Positions 9,589 through 23,177 are shown, counted from the stretch's first letter. The stretch is 64,000 bases of DNA from Ancrocorticia populi (GCF_003123745.1 NZ_QETB01000008.1:1-64000), one strand, 5' to 3'. Made by a program: numbers and translations. The notes: generated by a model not told the origin, from the sequence alone.

Positions 9589-11490
9589 GTGAGCGAAACT
9601 CGCACGAGCGGCGCAATCTCAACGATGCGTCTCCCCGAACTAAAGGATCTCGCAAGGTCTTTGGGCATCGACGTGCAACCAAAGGCGCGTAAGGCAGATC
9701 TGGTCGAGGCCATCCGCACGGTGCAAGGCCCGGCCAAGCGTGGGCGCCCGCCGAAAGCGGGACGAACTACGCCGGAGGACACGTCCGCCCAGCCGCAGCA
9801 GGGCAAGGATGCGAAGCAGAACACGGCCTCGGCGAAGCCTGCAGAGCAGGAAAAGTCCAAGGCACCCGAAAAGACTGAAGAGCCCTTTAAGTTGGATTTG
9901 CCCGCGAAGAAGGAAGAACCCGCCAAGCAGGAAGCGCCGGCCAAGAAGCCTGAGTCTACTGATGACATCGTGCTGCCCGATCACTCCGGGCAAGGTAATA
10001 AGCACGAGAATCAGCGCAACCGCCGCGATCGGCGCAACCGCCAGGGTATGTCAGACGAAGATCGTCGTGCAGCCCTAGACGCCATTGGCGAAGCCGCCGA
10101 ACGTAAGGCGAGCGATTCCGGCGAAGAAGACAACACAAATCGGCGTAACCGCCGCAACCGCCGCGATCGAAACCGCGGGCGCGATAATCAGCGCAACGAT
10201 AATCAACGTAACGACCGGGATAACCAGCGTAACGATAACCATCGCAACGACAATCAGCAGAACGATCGTCAGCAGAACGATCGTCAGGATAACCGTCGCG
10301 ATTCGGGCGATGAAGAGGTCTTGATTCCCGTCGCTGGAATTCTGGACATGGAAGGCAATCACGCCTTCCTGCGTACTGGCGGCTACTTGCCGGGTAACAA
10401 CGATGCTTCGGTGTCTCCTCAAATTGTTCGCCAGTTTGGTCTGCGCCGCGGCGATGCGTTGGTGGGTGCTGTCCGCCAACGAAGCGAGCGTGAAAACCAG
10501 AATCAGAATCGCGGGCGCAATCAGCACCGCAAGTATTCGCCGAAGCTCAATCCGTTGGTTCAGGTGGATTCGATCAATTCGCTCGATCCTGAAGAGTCCC
10601 GGCAGCGTGCGGAGTTCAATAAGCTGACGCCTCTCTACCCGCAGGAAATGCTGCGGATGGAAACAACGTCTAAGGCTCTGACGGCACGCGCAATCGATCT
10701 TGTTGCCCCCGTTGGCAAGGGCCAGCGCGGACTCATCGTTTCTCCGCCCAAGGCCGGCAAGACGATGGTCATGCAGCAGATTGCTAAGGCGATTGCCACA
10801 AACAATCCGAATGTCCACCTGATGGTGGTGCTGGTGGATGAGCGCCCCGAAGAGGTTACGGACATGAAGCGTCTGGTCAAGGGCGAGGTTATTGCCTCCA
10901 CCTTCGATCGGCCGGCCTCCGATCATACGATCGTTGCTGAGCTTGCGATTGAACGCGCAAAGCGCTTGGTGGAGTTGGGTCAGGATGTTGTGGTTCTGCT
11001 CGATTCGATCACCCGCTTGTCGCGTGCCTACAACTTGGCTGCACCGGCATCCGGCCGAATTCTGTCTGGTGGCGTGGACGCGGGTGCGCTGTATCCGCCC
11101 AAGAAGTTCTTTGGAGCCGCGCGCAACATCGAAGATGGCGGATCCCTGACCATCATCGCCTCCGCGCTTGTGGAGACAGGTTCGAAGATGGACGAAGTGA
11201 TCTTCGAGGAGTTCAAGGGTACGGGCAACATGGAGCTGCGCCTGTCCCGCCAGCTTGCTGACCGCCGAATCTACCCGGCAATCGATGTCAACGCTTCGGG
11301 TACCCGCCGCGAGGAGTTGCTCTTCACGGCCGAGGAACTGAAGGTGATCTGGCACCTGCGCCGTGCCCTAGGTACGCTGGATGTGAACGATGCCTCCGAC
11401 TTCCTTTTGGGCAGGATGCGCAAGACGGAAAACAATGCGGAATTCTTGGTGTCCATCATGCGTTCAATGCAAGGTGGGGCGAAGAAGTAA
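9589..11490 (+). CDS. rho: Transcription termination factor Rho
   Basis: Hexameric RNA-dependent ATPase that terminates transcription. The 633-residue protein has a SAP-like N-terminal segment (residues 10-45), a long charged low-complexity insert with repeated RND/QRND units at about 195-240, a cold-shock RNA-binding domain (near residues 245-285), Walker A SPPKAGKT (385-392) and Walker B with Asp472 in [10 protein letters not shown]. The insert is typical of actinobacterial Rho. The GTG at 9589 follows AAGGAAGGA closely and is preferred over upstream in-frame codons. A long antisense frame across it is only a codon-bias shadow. Confidence 0.96.
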   Translation: MSETRTSGAISTMRLPELKDLARSLGIDVQPKARKADLVEAIRTVQGPAKRGRPPKAGRTTPEDTSAQPQQGKDAKQNTASAKPAEQEKSKAPEKTEEPFKLDLPAKKEEPAKQEAPAKKPESTDDIVLPDHSGQGNKHENQRNRRDRRNRQGMSDEDRRAALDAIGEAAERKASDSGEEDNTNRRNRRNRRDRNRGRDNQRNDNQRNDRDNQRNDNHRNDNQQNDRQQNDRQDNRRDSGDEEVLIPVAGILDMEGNHAFLRTGGYLPGNNDASVSPQIVRQFGLRRGDALVGAVRQRSERENQNQNRGRNQHRKYSPKLNPLVQVDSINSLDPEESRQRAEFNKLTPLYPQEMLRMETTSKALTARAIDLVAPVGKGQRGLIVSPPKAGKTMVMQQIAKAIATNNPNVHLMVVLVDERPEEVTDMKRLVKGEVIASTFDRPASDHTIVAELAIERAKRLVELGQDVVVLLDSITRLSRAYNLAAPASGRILSGGVDAGALYPPKKFFGAARNIEDGGSLTIIASALVETGSKMDEVIFEEFKGTGNMELRLSRQLADRRIYPAIDVNASGTRREELLFTAEELKVIWHLRRALGTLDVNDASDFLLGRMRKTENNAEFLVSIMRSMQGGAKK

Positions 11491-11498
11491 CCTCACGG

Positions 11499-11523
11499 GT
11501 AGCTCCGCCAAAGGTGGAGTTAC
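11499..11523 (+). terminator. Hairpin after rho
   Basis: An 11-bp stem (with two G-T pairs) around an AAA loop starts 9 nt after the rho stop. No T-run follows, so it may act as an mRNA end-stabilising structure or a weak terminator rather than a classical intrinsic terminator. Confidence 0.45.
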
Positions 11524-11649
11524 TCACCCGGCCCGGTCCGCTCTGGTAACTGAGCGGTTGGGCGTGTCATAATATTTCGTCGGCTTTCGGTTCACCGATC
11601 TGCACAAGCAGGTTGGACCCGGGGCGCAAAACGATCCAAGGAGAATACT

Positions 11650-11862
11650 ATGAAGCAGGGAATTCACCCTGATTACCACACCATCGCAGTGACCTGCACC
11701 TGCGGGAACGAGTTCGAGACGGGTTCGACCTTCGCAGGCGATCACCTTCGTGTTGATGTGTGCAATGCTTGCCATCCGTTCTACACCGGTAAGCAGAAGA
11801 TCCTCGATACCGGCGGCCGCGTGGCTCGCTTCGAGGCTCGCTACGGCAAGCGCAAGAAGTAG
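11650..11862 (+). CDS. rpmE: Ribosomal protein L31, zinc-binding form
   Basis: Small 70-residue protein of the large ribosomal subunit. Four cysteines at 16, 18, 38 and 41 mark the zinc-containing (C+) version of L31, which in other bacteria is replaced by a C- paralogue in zinc shortage. The ATG has AAGGAGA 6 nt upstream. A CATAAT -10-like hexamer at 11568-11573 suggests its own promoter after rho. Confidence 0.96.
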   Translation: MKQGIHPDYHTIAVTCTCGNEFETGSTFAGDHLRVDVCNACHPFYTGKQKILDTGGRVARFEARYGKRKK

Positions 11863-11874
11863 TCTTTGAACATC

Positions 11875-11906
11875 AGATGCCGGCACAGCTTGCTGTGCCG
11901 GCATCT
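11875..11906 (+). terminator. Strong hairpin after rpmE
   Basis: Perfect 14-bp stem with a 4-nt loop (CTTG), starting 12 nt after the rpmE stop. The following bases are only weakly T-rich. It probably ends or stabilises the rpmE transcript before prfA. Confidence 0.6.
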
Positions 11907-11946
11907 GTCATGATTATGGGTATTGCCAGCTTGAATCGAGGAAACC

Positions 11947-13047
11947 GTGGATAAGAAGGTCGAGCTTGCCGAGCAGATGCTTGCCGAATACGAGCAAGTT
12001 GAAGCGAAGATGTCTAGTCCGGAGGTGCTGAAATCTCCGGCAAAGATGAAAGCCGTGGGACGGCGCTACGCCGAGCTGGGACGCATCGTGCGTGTGTACC
12101 GCGACTACAAGAGTGCTGGCGCTGATCTAGAAGAGGCAAAGGAGATCGTGGCGGCGGGCGGCGAGGATGCCGAACTGTTCAAGCCAGAGCTTCCCGGCTT
12201 GCGTAAGAGCTTTGAGACCCTAGAAGAAGAACTTCACGACGTTTTGATTCCCCGAGATCCAGACGATGCGCGTGATGCCATCGTGGAGGTCAAAGCCGGG
12301 GCCGGCGGCGAAGAATCCGCCCTGTTCGCCTCCGATCTGGTGCGGATGTACCAACGGTACGCAGAAACGATGGGCTGGTCCGTTGAAGTTCTCTCGGCAA
12401 CCACCACCGATATGGGTGGGTACAAGGAATTCCAGATGGCCGTGCGTTCCAAGGGCAACTTGGCCGATCCCGCCGACGGGGTGTGGGCCCATCTCAAGTA
12501 CGAGGGCGGCGTGCACCGCGTCCAGCGAGTGCCAGTCACCGAATCTCAGGGTCGCGTCCACACGTCGGCTGCCGGCGTCCTAGTGTTCGCCGAAGTAGAC
12601 GATCCGGGTGAGGTAGAGATTCATGATGCCGATTTGCGCATCGACGTTTATCGCTCCTCCGGGCCTGGTGGCCAGTCCGTGAACACCACGGACTCTGCCG
12701 TTCGCATCACCCACCTGCCCACCGGTGTGGTGGTTTCTATGCAGGACGAAAAATCACAAATCCAAAACCGCGAGGCAGCGATGCGAGTGCTGCGCTCGCG
12801 ACTTCGCCAGATGCAATTGGACCAGCAAGCCGAAGAAAACGCTGCGCTGCGCCGCTCGCAAGTGCGCACAGTCGATAGGTCTGAGAGAATCCGTACCTAT
12901 AACTTCCCCGAGAACCGCGTCTCTGATCACCGCACGGGATACAAGGCCTATAACCTCGATCATGTACTCTCCGGAGATTTGGGGCCGCTCGTAGACTCGG
13001 CGCGCAACATGGACGAGGCTGAGCGGATGGCAAACGCGGAGGAATAA
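11947..13047 (+). CDS. prfA: Peptide chain release factor 1
   Basis: Recognises UAA and UAG stop codons and triggers peptide release. The 366-residue protein has the RF1-type anticodon tripeptide PVT (about 196-198, a P-x-T motif) in [10 protein letters not shown], and the catalytic GGQ at 241-243. The GTG start follows GAGGAAA. The stop overlaps the prmC start by one base, and PrmC methylates the GGQ glutamine of release factors, so the pair is functionally coupled. Confidence 0.96.
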   Translation: MDKKVELAEQMLAEYEQVEAKMSSPEVLKSPAKMKAVGRRYAELGRIVRVYRDYKSAGADLEEAKEIVAAGGEDAELFKPELPGLRKSFETLEEELHDVLIPRDPDDARDAIVEVKAGAGGEESALFASDLVRMYQRYAETMGWSVEVLSATTTDMGGYKEFQMAVRSKGNLADPADGVWAHLKYEGGVHRVQRVPVTESQGRVHTSAAGVLVFAEVDDPGEVEIHDADLRIDVYRSSGPGGQSVNTTDSAVRITHLPTGVVVSMQDEKSQIQNREAAMRVLRSRLRQMQLDQQAEENAALRRSQVRTVDRSERIRTYNFPENRVSDHRTGYKAYNLDHVLSGDLGPLVDSARNMDEAERMANAEE

Positions 13048-13898
13048 TGCTGTGGAACGATCTGGTGATTCAGGCCACCGGCTGGCTCGCAGCCAAGGGG
13101 CTAGAGTCACCAGCAGCCGATGCGCGTGAGATTGCTGAGGTGGCGGCGGGATCATCCCTTCATAAGGCGTCAGATCCCACAACGCAGCAACGCGACCGCT
13201 TTGCCGAAATGGTGGTTCAGCGCGGTGAAAGGGTGCCCCTCCAACACGTAACGGGGCAGATGTACTTCCGCTACCTGGAACTTGCCTCGCGCCCCGGATG
13301 CTTCATTGTGCGGCCCGAGACGGAATTGGTGGCAGGTGACGCCATCGATGAGGCAGCGGCGATGGTGGAGGCGGCGGGCCCCGATGAGATTATCCGCGTT
13401 GCAGATCTATGCACGGGAAGTGGCAATATCGCACTTGCAGTAGCTACGGAGGTCCCAGAAGCATACGTGATGGGTGTGGAGCTATCCGAGGAAGCCCTCG
13501 TTACGGCCCGTGAGAACAACGCACGGTATGGCAACCCCGTGGCCCTCATCCATGGGGATGCGCGCACTGCATTGGAGGGGCTTGAGGGGGAAGTTTCCGT
13601 CGTCGTCTCAAATCCTCCCTACGTGCCTCCCACCGTAGAACTCAGCCCCGAAGTGGAAGCCGACCCGCCGATGGCGTTATGGGGCGGCGGACCGGACGGG
13701 GAGGACTTCCCGAAGGCAATTATCGAGCGGGCGGCGCAGCTGCTGAAGCCCGGCGGTATCCTCGTGATGGAACACGCCGAGAACCAGGGGGAGGGCCTTC
13801 TGGACTACGCCCGCGCATCAGAATTCGAAGAAGCGCACACGGGCTGTGATTACACGGGCAGGCCGCGGTGGCTGTGGGCAAAGAAGGAAGCAGAATGA
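13047..13898 (+). CDS. prmC: Release factor glutamine methyltransferase
   Basis: SAM-dependent enzyme that N5-methylates the glutamine of the release factor GGQ motif. The 283-residue protein has a helical N-terminal domain, a SAM-binding DLCTGSGNIALA loop and the substrate-binding NPPY motif at 189-192. It overlaps prfA by one base upstream and the TsaC-like gene by four bases downstream, which indicates one operon. Confidence 0.94.
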   Translation: MLWNDLVIQATGWLAAKGLESPAADAREIAEVAAGSSLHKASDPTTQQRDRFAEMVVQRGERVPLQHVTGQMYFRYLELASRPGCFIVRPETELVAGDAIDEAAAMVEAAGPDEIIRVADLCTGSGNIALAVATEVPEAYVMGVELSEEALVTARENNARYGNPVALIHGDARTALEGLEGEVSVVVSNPPYVPPTVELSPEVEADPPMALWGGGPDGEDFPKAIIERAAQLLKPGGILVMEHAENQGEGLLDYARASEFEEAHTGCDYTGRPRWLWAKKEAE

Positions 13899-14521
13899 CG
13901 ATAGTGGACTGTTCAAACGATCTGGACGCGGCAATCGGCCAGGCCCGCCACGCCGTAGCGGACGGCGGACTCGTGGTCCTTCCAACAGACACGGTATACG
14001 GGGTGGGTGCCAACGCGTTCTCCCCGCGAGCCGTGGACAAGCTCCTGACCGCCAAGGGCCGCGGCCGCGACAAACCCTCTCCGGTGCTCGTGGCTTCCCC
14101 CGAGGATGCGGCGAAACTAACAACCAGTATCCCCGAGGCCGCCCGCGCCCTCATGGACGAATTCTGGCCGGGAGCTCTCACCATCATCCTGCCAGCCCGC
14201 CAGGAGATCGGATGGGACCTCGGCGAAACTGGGGGAACTGTTGCACTGCGCATGCCGGATAACCCGATAGCCCTCGCGCTCCTCCAGCAGGCCGGGCCGA
14301 TGGCCGTCTCCTCCGCAAACCTCACGGCTCAGCACCCGGCGGCAACGGCGCAGCAGGCGCGGGACCAGCTAGGCGACAAGGTGGCTGTTTATCTGGACGG
14401 TGGAAAATGCGGTGGGGGCGAACCTTCCACTATCGTGATCGTAGGCGAGAAGCTGGAGATCGTTCGCCACGGTGCCATCGCTGATTCAGATATCGCTCGG
14501 TTCGGCACACTCGCGGGCTAG
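13895..14521 (+). CDS. tsaC: L-threonylcarbamoyladenylate synthase, Sua5/YwlC/TsaC family
   Basis: Makes threonylcarbamoyl-AMP from threonine, bicarbonate and ATP for the t6A37 modification of ANN-decoding tRNAs. The 208-residue protein is a single YrdC-type domain: VVLPTDTVYGVGANAFS near residue 40, the KGRGRDKPSPVLV substrate loop, and SSANLTAQHPA. It lacks the extra C-terminal Sua5 domain. The ATG at 13895 overlaps the prmC stop (ATGA) behind AAGAAGGAAG; an earlier in-frame ATG at 13868 is less likely. Confidence 0.9.
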   Translation: MTIVDCSNDLDAAIGQARHAVADGGLVVLPTDTVYGVGANAFSPRAVDKLLTAKGRGRDKPSPVLVASPEDAAKLTTSIPEAARALMDEFWPGALTIILPARQEIGWDLGETGGTVALRMPDNPIALALLQQAGPMAVSSANLTAQHPAATAQQARDQLGDKVAVYLDGGKCGGGEPSTIVIVGEKLEIVRHGAIADSDIARFGTLAG

Positions 14522-14541
14522 AAGGCAGGCTAGAAGGGTTC

Positions 14542-15693
14542 ATGCGCGTATACCTGCTCATCATGGTGCTTGCCGCGGCCATCACATATCTGATGGTCCC
14601 GGTGGTCCGGCGCATCGCGCTGGCGGCTGGTGCCGTGACAGGGGTGCGCGCTCGCGACATTCACACGGTGCCTATCCCGCGGCTTGGCGGGATTGCGATG
14701 TACATCGGGTATGTGGTGACGCTACTAGTTGCTTCCCAGATCCCCTACCTACATTGGGTGTTCGCCTCCGGCTCCGGAGTATGGGGAGTACTGCTGGGCG
14801 CCGGAATCATGTGTGTTGTTGGGGCTATCGATGACATCTGGCAGCTGGACTGGTACGCGAAACTGGCCGGGCAGATCCTCGCTGCCGGAGTGATGGCTTG
14901 GCAGGGTGTCCAACTGGTTTCCGTCCCTTTCATGGGGCTGACCGTGGGCTCCTCCCGGCTGACGCTGTTCGCTACCGTTGTGATCGTTCTGATAGTTGCC
15001 AACGCTGTGAACTTCATGGATGGACTGGATGGGTTGGCGGCCGGAATCGTGGGGATCGCGGCCCTCGCCTTCTTTGGATACTCCTACTTCCTTGCCCGGG
15101 ATGCCAGCCCCGATAACTATGCGGCCGTCTCTTCGGTTGTAGTGGCCGCACTCGTGGGGATCTGTGTGGGATTTTTACCGCACAACTTCCACCCGGCAAG
15201 TATCTTCATGGGGGATTCCGGGGCGCTTATGCTTGGGATGGTGATCGCTGGCGCCGGTATCCTCGTGACTGGCCAGATCGATCCCGCCAACACATCCGTT
15301 GGCGATTCCCTACCGGCCTACATGCCTATTTTGGTGCCAGTTGCCGTTATTTTGCTTCCGATTATCGATTTTGTGTGGGCCGTTGTGCGCAGGCTTGCGC
15401 GAGGGCAGTCCCCATTTCACGCCGACGCCGGGCACCTGCACCACCGTCTTCTTCGCAGGGGCCACTCCCATCAGGGAGCTGTCCTCACACTTTATTTGTG
15501 GGCTGCCATTGCATCCTTTGCGTGCGTTGCGCTGGTGATTTTCCCAGCCAAGATCGTTATATCGATCTCCGCGGTTTGCATTGTATTGGCCATCGTGGTT
15601 TCGCACCGCGCGCTTGGGCGCCGGCGTCATAGTGTGGGTGCCCGCGATGACGATACGCACATTCCCGATGAAGACGTTGTGGGCGATGACTAA
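14542..15693 (+). CDS. wecA: Undecaprenyl-phosphate sugar-1-phosphate transferase (WecA/Rfe-like)
   Basis: Polytopic membrane enzyme of the MraY/WecA superfamily that moves a sugar phosphate, probably GlcNAc-1-phosphate, from UDP-sugar to undecaprenyl phosphate to start cell-wall glycan synthesis. The 383-residue protein has about ten membrane segments and the conserved loops: PRLGGIAMY, the GAIDD aspartates, NFMDGLDGLA, and the cytosolic HLHHRLLRRGHSH histidine loop. The position just before the atp operon matches rfe in mycobacteria. Substrate specificity is inferred; the true MraY of peptidoglycan synthesis normally lies in the dcw cluster. Confidence 0.85.
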   Translation: MRVYLLIMVLAAAITYLMVPVVRRIALAAGAVTGVRARDIHTVPIPRLGGIAMYIGYVVTLLVASQIPYLHWVFASGSGVWGVLLGAGIMCVVGAIDDIWQLDWYAKLAGQILAAGVMAWQGVQLVSVPFMGLTVGSSRLTLFATVVIVLIVANAVNFMDGLDGLAAGIVGIAALAFFGYSYFLARDASPDNYAAVSSVVVAALVGICVGFLPHNFHPASIFMGDSGALMLGMVIAGAGILVTGQIDPANTSVGDSLPAYMPILVPVAVILLPIIDFVWAVVRRLARGQSPFHADAGHLHHRLLRRGHSHQGAVLTLYLWAAIASFACVALVIFPAKIVISISAVCIVLAIVVSHRALGRRRHSVGARDDDTHIPDEDVVGDD

Positions 15694-16126
15694 GCGCCAT
15701 CACTGGCTGGGACGGCGCGAACCCGGGGAAACGCTAAGTATTGCCCAATTGTTCGGGCTGATCTTCGTGTGGTGTGGCGTGAGCGTTGGTGGCATCGGAG
15801 CTGCTGGTGCCTTGATTGCCTATGGTACCGGCAACCCCGATTGGGGGATCGCCGCGTTGATTAGTTCGGCGGCGGTGGTTGTCTCCTTCGGGCTGACTGC
15901 CCTCTTTGTCCGGTGGGGCACCTTGGGCGGGGTTGCGAGTGGCATACTCTACGGTCTTAAAGTGATCGTGACGGCGGTTGCCGTTGTTGCGTGCGGACGC
16001 TGGGCCGGTGCGGATGATATTGCCCTTGTGGTCACTCTCATAGTGGCCGAAATTATCGCCCTGTCCGCAATGGTCGTGGTGGTGCTGCGGGCCGAAGGTC
16101 CCGGTTTAGACGTGGATAAACCGTAG
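15686..16126 (+). CDS. Small membrane protein, AtpI-like
   Basis: Predicted protein of 146 residues with four hydrophobic segments (about residues 20-45, 52-77, 80-105 and 110-135). It overlaps the end of the wecA-like gene by 8 bases and lies directly upstream of atpB. Position and topology suggest the ATP synthase protein I/AtpI-like assembly factor often found here, but I see no decisive signature. The ATG at 15686 (MTKRHHWLG) is chosen because earlier in-frame codons would extend deep into the upstream gene. Confidence 0.65.
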   Translation: MTKRHHWLGRREPGETLSIAQLFGLIFVWCGVSVGGIGAAGALIAYGTGNPDWGIAALISSAAVVVSFGLTALFVRWGTLGGVASGILYGLKVIVTAVAVVACGRWAGADDIALVVTLIVAEIIALSAMVVVVLRAEGPGLDVDKP

Positions 16127-16148
16127 CGAGCGCACGAAAGAGCCAGAA

Positions 16149-16178
16149 TTGCTTGGGCGGGCTGGACGGAGCTAGGTT
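16149..16178 (+). promoter_or_regulatory. Possible atp operon promoter
   Basis: TTGCTT (16149-16154) and TAGGTT (16173-16178) are spaced by 18 bp in the 195-base gap before atpB, leaving a leader of roughly 135 nt. The match to the consensus is modest. Confidence 0.3.
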
Positions 16179-16320
16179 CTTCGGCGCTAACTTGGTTAGA
16201 GGCAGCCAGTTGAATACTCGTCTGGGTGCCGGTTCCCGTGCCCGTGGATTCATGGGTATCATGTACGGGTGTCTCGGGGAACGTAGCAGCTCCTCGTCCA
16301 CCTAACTTACGGAGGATGGT

Positions 16321-17139
16321 TTGTTGGTTTCTCTCGCCGCGGCCTCGGCAACCACTCTCGCCGATGGCGATAGCTCGTGGCATGTGCCGGGCCTTGAGGA
16401 GTTTTTCCCCGAGCCGTTCCTCTTTGAAGGGACTCCGTTTGAGATCAACCGGTTGATCCTTGTACGTCTGATCGCGGTTGTTTTGCTTGCGATCGTTTTT
16501 GGACTCTATGCCCGCCGGGCGAAGTTGGTGCCCGGGCGCGCTCAGGCTGTCGTGGAGTTTGGATTAGATTTCGTCCGCAAGCAGATCGGGCATGAGATCA
16601 TCGGCGAAGAAAAGTCAGATCGGTACATGCCACTTTTGGCGACGATCTTCTTCGGAACGCTGTTCATGAACCTCACCGGGGTGATCCCCGGCCTCCAGAT
16701 CGCGGCAACGTCCGTGATCGGTATGCCACTGGTTTACGCCGTTGTGGCGTACGTTGGCTTCATAGTGGCAGGTATCAAGGAACAGGGTGCCGGGCACTTC
16801 TTCAAGAATCAGCTCATGCCTCCGGGAATGCCGAAGGTCCTGTATCTGCTGATGACCCCGATTGAGTTCCTCTCCACCTTCATCATCCGGCCGCTCACGC
16901 TGACCATCCGTCTCTTGGCCAACATGGTTGCCGGGCACATGATTCTTGTCTTGTGCTTTGTGGGTACCAACTTCCTGTACACAGGCATGGGGGGAGCGGC
17001 CGGTATTGGCCTGGGTTCTCTCACGCTGGTAGCGGGAATCATATTTGTAGCGTTCGAGATATTCATTGGCGCTCTACAGGCATACATCTTCGCTCTCCTG
17101 AGCGCTGTCTACATTTCACTTTCTATCGAAGAACACTGA
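16321..17139 (+). CDS. atpB: ATP synthase Fo subunit a
   Basis: Membrane stator subunit that forms the proton half-channels against the c-ring. The 272-residue protein has five to six membrane segments and the essential arginine in TIRLLANMVAGH, preceded by MTPIEFLSTFIIRP. Two adjacent TTG codons (16321 and 16324) follow the strong GGAGGA site at 16311; the second has the better 7-nt spacing, so the true product may be one residue shorter. First gene of atpBEFHAGDC. Its 3' end lies in a 21-bp in-frame tandem duplication. Confidence 0.95.
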   Translation: MLVSLAAASATTLADGDSSWHVPGLEEFFPEPFLFEGTPFEINRLILVRLIAVVLLAIVFGLYARRAKLVPGRAQAVVEFGLDFVRKQIGHEIIGEEKSDRYMPLLATIFFGTLFMNLTGVIPGLQIAATSVIGMPLVYAVVAYVGFIVAGIKEQGAGHFFKNQLMPPGMPKVLYLLMTPIEFLSTFIIRPLTLTIRLLANMVAGHMILVLCFVGTNFLYTGMGGAAGIGLGSLTLVAGIIFVAFEIFIGALQAYIFALLSAVYISLSIEEH

Positions 17140-17162
17140 TCTTCAATCGAAGAACACTGATC
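17121..17162 (+). repeat. 21-bp tandem duplication over atpB stop
   Basis: Two 21-bp units (17121-17141 and 17142-17162) differ at only two positions and share a 17-bp identical core (17125-17141 and 17146-17162). Each unit codes for Ser-Ile-Glu-Glu-His and a stop in the atpB frame, so the second copy is an in-frame reserve tail behind the stop codon. Confidence 0.85.
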
Positions 17163-17171
17163 CGTCCTTAA

Positions 17172-17973
<802 letters not shown>

Positions 17974-17974
<1 letters not shown>

Positions 17975-18783
17975 TGCGTTCTAGCACCGAGGCCGCCTTT
18001 AGCCGGTTGGCAGACGTTTGGGACACCATCCTCGCTGAACGCGACGGTGGCGAACACGAGTGTGCGCGGGAGCTCTTTCGCGCGGCCCGCCTTGTAGAGG
18101 GAACGCCAACCCTTGGAAAAGCGTTGACGGACCCCGCGCGCGCTAGCGCGGATAGGTCGCGCCTGGTGCTCGATGTATTTGGGGATTCGGTTTCGGGGCC
18201 AGTGTCCGATCTGCTCTCTGGAATCGCACGTGAGCGGTGGGGGAGTCCCGCAGAGCTTGTTGATGTGATAAATCGCTTGGGCGTTCAGTCTGTTCTTTCT
18301 GGTGCGGGGCGCGCAGGCATTCTCAAGCAGGTGGAAGAAGAGTTGTATCACGCGAGGCGATTGCTGCGTGATGAGCGTGATTTGCGCGTGGCTCTTGGGG
18401 ATAGGTCCCGTACGGCGGACGAGCGCGCGGCGTTAACCCGGAGTATCTTCACGGGTATGGGGGGCGACGCTCAGCTCTTGCTCGTGCACGCAGTACGGAT
18501 GGCCCCCGAGCGGGCAATCACCCAGACGCTCGCGGCAATGACCCAGGCGGCGGCAGAGCGGAGCCATCGCCTGCTTGCATCGGTGACCGTGGCTGTTCCA
18601 CTCACCAGAGCTCAAGAGGAAAGGCTTACCCGCCTTCTCAGCGAGCGTTACCAGGGCCCTGTCAACGTGCACGTGTACGTTGATACACGGGTTGTTGGAG
18701 GCATGCGGATCCGAGTTGGTGACGAAGTGATGGACGGGACCCTCGCCCATCGTGTTGCCAAGTTACGCGAAGAAATCAAGTAG
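17974..18783 (+). CDS. atpH: ATP synthase F1 subunit delta
   Basis: Connects the peripheral stalk to the top of F1. The 269-residue protein has the OSCP/delta signature region near its C terminus (VTVAVPLTRAQEERL, then VDTRVVGGMRIRVGDEVMDGT). At 269 residues it is longer than the roughly 180-residue E. coli delta, with an N-terminal extension common in actinobacteria. Start and atpF stop overlap by one base. Confidence 0.94.
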
Positions 18784-18852
18784 TGAGCGATAGCGTCCGG
18801 TCCATAGCCGGTATTGAGATACGGCAAGAGCCGTCGAACGAAGGAATGAGGA

Positions 18853-20478
18853 ATGGCTGAACTGACAATCCGGCCCGATGAGATCAGGGCTGCCCTTGAC
18901 AGTTTCGTGGGCTCGTACAAGCCGAGCGAGACGGCCAGCGAGGAGGTTGGTCACGTAACAGTGACCGCCGATGGTATCGCTCGCGTCGAGGGCCTTCGGG
19001 GCACGATGGCGAATGAGCTTTTGAAGTTTAGCGACGGAACGCTCGGCTTGGCTATGAATCTCGAGGAACGCGACATTGGTGTTGTTGTTCTTGGAGACTT
19101 CTCCAACATCGAAGAGGGCCAGGACGTCCGGCGCACTGGAGAAGTACTCTCTGTGCCCGTGGGCGATGGCTACCTTGGGCGTACCGTTGACCCTCTGGGT
19201 CATCCGATTGACGGCTTGGGAGAAATCACTGATCTTGAGGGACGCCGGGCGCTTGAGCTTCAGGCTCCGGGTGTTATGGCCCGCAAGAGCGTGAGCGAGC
19301 CACTGCAGACGGGGCTCAAGGCGATTGACGCCATGATTCCGATCGGGCGTGGCCAGCGCCAGCTCATCATTGGTGATCGTCAGACGGGTAAGACCGCGTT
19401 GGCGATCGATACGATCCTCAATCAGAAGGACAACTGGGACACCGGAGATCCGGACCAGCAGGTGCGGTGCATCTACGTGGCTATTGGGCAGAAGGGATCA
19501 ACGATCGCTTCCGTGCGCTCCACACTGGAGCGCTTCGGCGCCATGGAGTACACGACTATCGTCGCTTCCCCCGCCTCAGATCCGGCAGGCTACAAGTACC
19601 TCGCTCCTTACACCGGTTCGGCCATTGGTCAGCACTGGATGTACGGCGGCAAGCACGTTCTGATCGTGTTTGACGATCTTTCCAAGCAGGCCGAGGCCTA
19701 CCGAGCAGTTTCCCTGCTCCTGCGGCGGCCACCGGGCCGTGAGGCATATCCAGGAGACGTCTTCTACTTGCACTCCCGCCTCCTCGAGCGTTGTGCCAAG
19801 CTGTCCGATGAGCTAGGCGGCGGTTCGATGACGGGCCTACCCCTCATTGAGACGAAAGCAAATGACGTTTCGGCTTACATTCCCACGAACGTCATCTCTA
19901 TTACAGACGGCCAGATCTTCCTGCAGTCCGATCTCTTCAACTCGAATCAGCGTCCGGCCGTCGATGTGGGTATTTCCGTATCGCGGGTAGGCGGTGATGC
20001 CCAGATCAAGGCCATGAAGAAGGTTGCTGGAACGCTCAAGATCACGCTGGCTCAATATCGTGCGCAGGCTGCGTTCGCAATGTTCGCGTCCGATCTTGAC
20101 GCCACTACGCGCCAGCAGTTGACTCGTGGTGAGAGGTTGATGGAGCTTCTGAAGCAGCCGCAGTACACGCCCTATAAGGCTGAGCAGCAGGTTGTTTCTA
20201 TGTGGACTGGAACCGCCGGTTACCTTGACGAGATCCCGGTAGAGATGGTCCATTCCTTCGAATCCGGCTTGCTGGATTACGTTGCACATAACTCGGATGT
20301 TTTGTCCACGATCGCAGATACGGGACAGCTGTCAAGCGAAACCGAGGATAAGCTGCGAGAGGCTGTGGAGGCATATCAGCACGGGTTCCTCGCGTCCGAG
20401 GGACTGCTTCAGGATTCTGAGGCCGAGGTGGAAACGGAACAGGCCAAGGAACAAATCGTACGCGGTAAGCGGGGCTAA
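18853..20478 (+). CDS. atpA: ATP synthase F1 subunit alpha
   Basis: Non-catalytic nucleotide-binding subunit of the F1 head. The 541-residue protein has the N-terminal beta-barrel, the Walker A loop GDRQTGKT (174-181), the Arg-finger region and the family signature [18 protein letters not shown] purine-rich GAACGAAGGAATGAGG precedes the ATG. Very similar in layout to other actinobacterial AtpA, with an acidic C-terminal tail. Confidence 0.97.
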   Translation: MAELTIRPDEIRAALDSFVGSYKPSETASEEVGHVTVTADGIARVEGLRGTMANELLKFSDGTLGLAMNLEERDIGVVVLGDFSNIEEGQDVRRTGEVLSVPVGDGYLGRTVDPLGHPIDGLGEITDLEGRRALELQAPGVMARKSVSEPLQTGLKAIDAMIPIGRGQRQLIIGDRQTGKTALAIDTILNQKDNWDTGDPDQQVRCIYVAIGQKGSTIASVRSTLERFGAMEYTTIVASPASDPAGYKYLAPYTGSAIGQHWMYGGKHVLIVFDDLSKQAEAYRAVSLLLRRPPGREAYPGDVFYLHSRLLERCAKLSDELGGGSMTGLPLIETKANDVSAYIPTNVISITDGQIFLQSDLFNSNQRPAVDVGISVSRVGGDAQIKAMKKVAGTLKITLAQYRAQAAFAMFASDLDATTRQQLTRGERLMELLKQPQYTPYKAEQQVVSMWTGTAGYLDEIPVEMVHSFESGLLDYVAHNSDVLSTIADTGQLSSETEDKLREAVEAYQHGFLASEGLLQDSEAEVETEQAKEQIVRGKRG

Positions 20479-20480
20479 GC

Positions 20481-22902
<2,422 letters not shown>

Positions 22903-22903
<1 letters not shown>

Positions 22904-23160
22904 TGCTTCTGGAGATTGTTTCACCGGCTGGTGTGGTGTGGACCGGGCAGGCCGAACAGATTCGCATCCCCTCCGTTGGTGGCGAGATGGGCATCTTGGC
23001 CGGGCACACCCCACTCATGGCGGGGCTTGAGCAAGGATCCGTGATTGTTGATACGCCGGAGGGGACGAAACTCGGTTTCAGCGTCTCCGAAGGCCTTGTC
23101 ACTGTGGATTCTGATCACATCTATGTGGTTGTACAGTCGGCGGAGAAGCAGGAAGCCTAA
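22903..23160 (+). CDS. atpC: ATP synthase F1 subunit epsilon, short form
   Basis: Rotor subunit bound to gamma at the foot of F1. Only 85 residues are encoded: the N-terminal beta-sandwich (LLEIVSPAGVVW, then GGEMGILAGHTPLMAGL, ending at VVQSAEKQEA). The C-terminal two-helix domain, which in E. coli and Bacillus gives ATP-dependent inhibition of hydrolysis, is absent. The reading frame ends cleanly, so this looks like a natural short form rather than a frameshift. An upstream in-frame start at 22873 would only extend into atpD. Confidence 0.92.
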
Positions 23161-23177
23161 TGACAGGAGATGCGGCC

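Noticed and set aside
10075-11355. 426-residue open frame antisense to rho
   Set aside because: Lies wholly inside the well-supported rho gene; high-GC codon bias often leaves such shadows.
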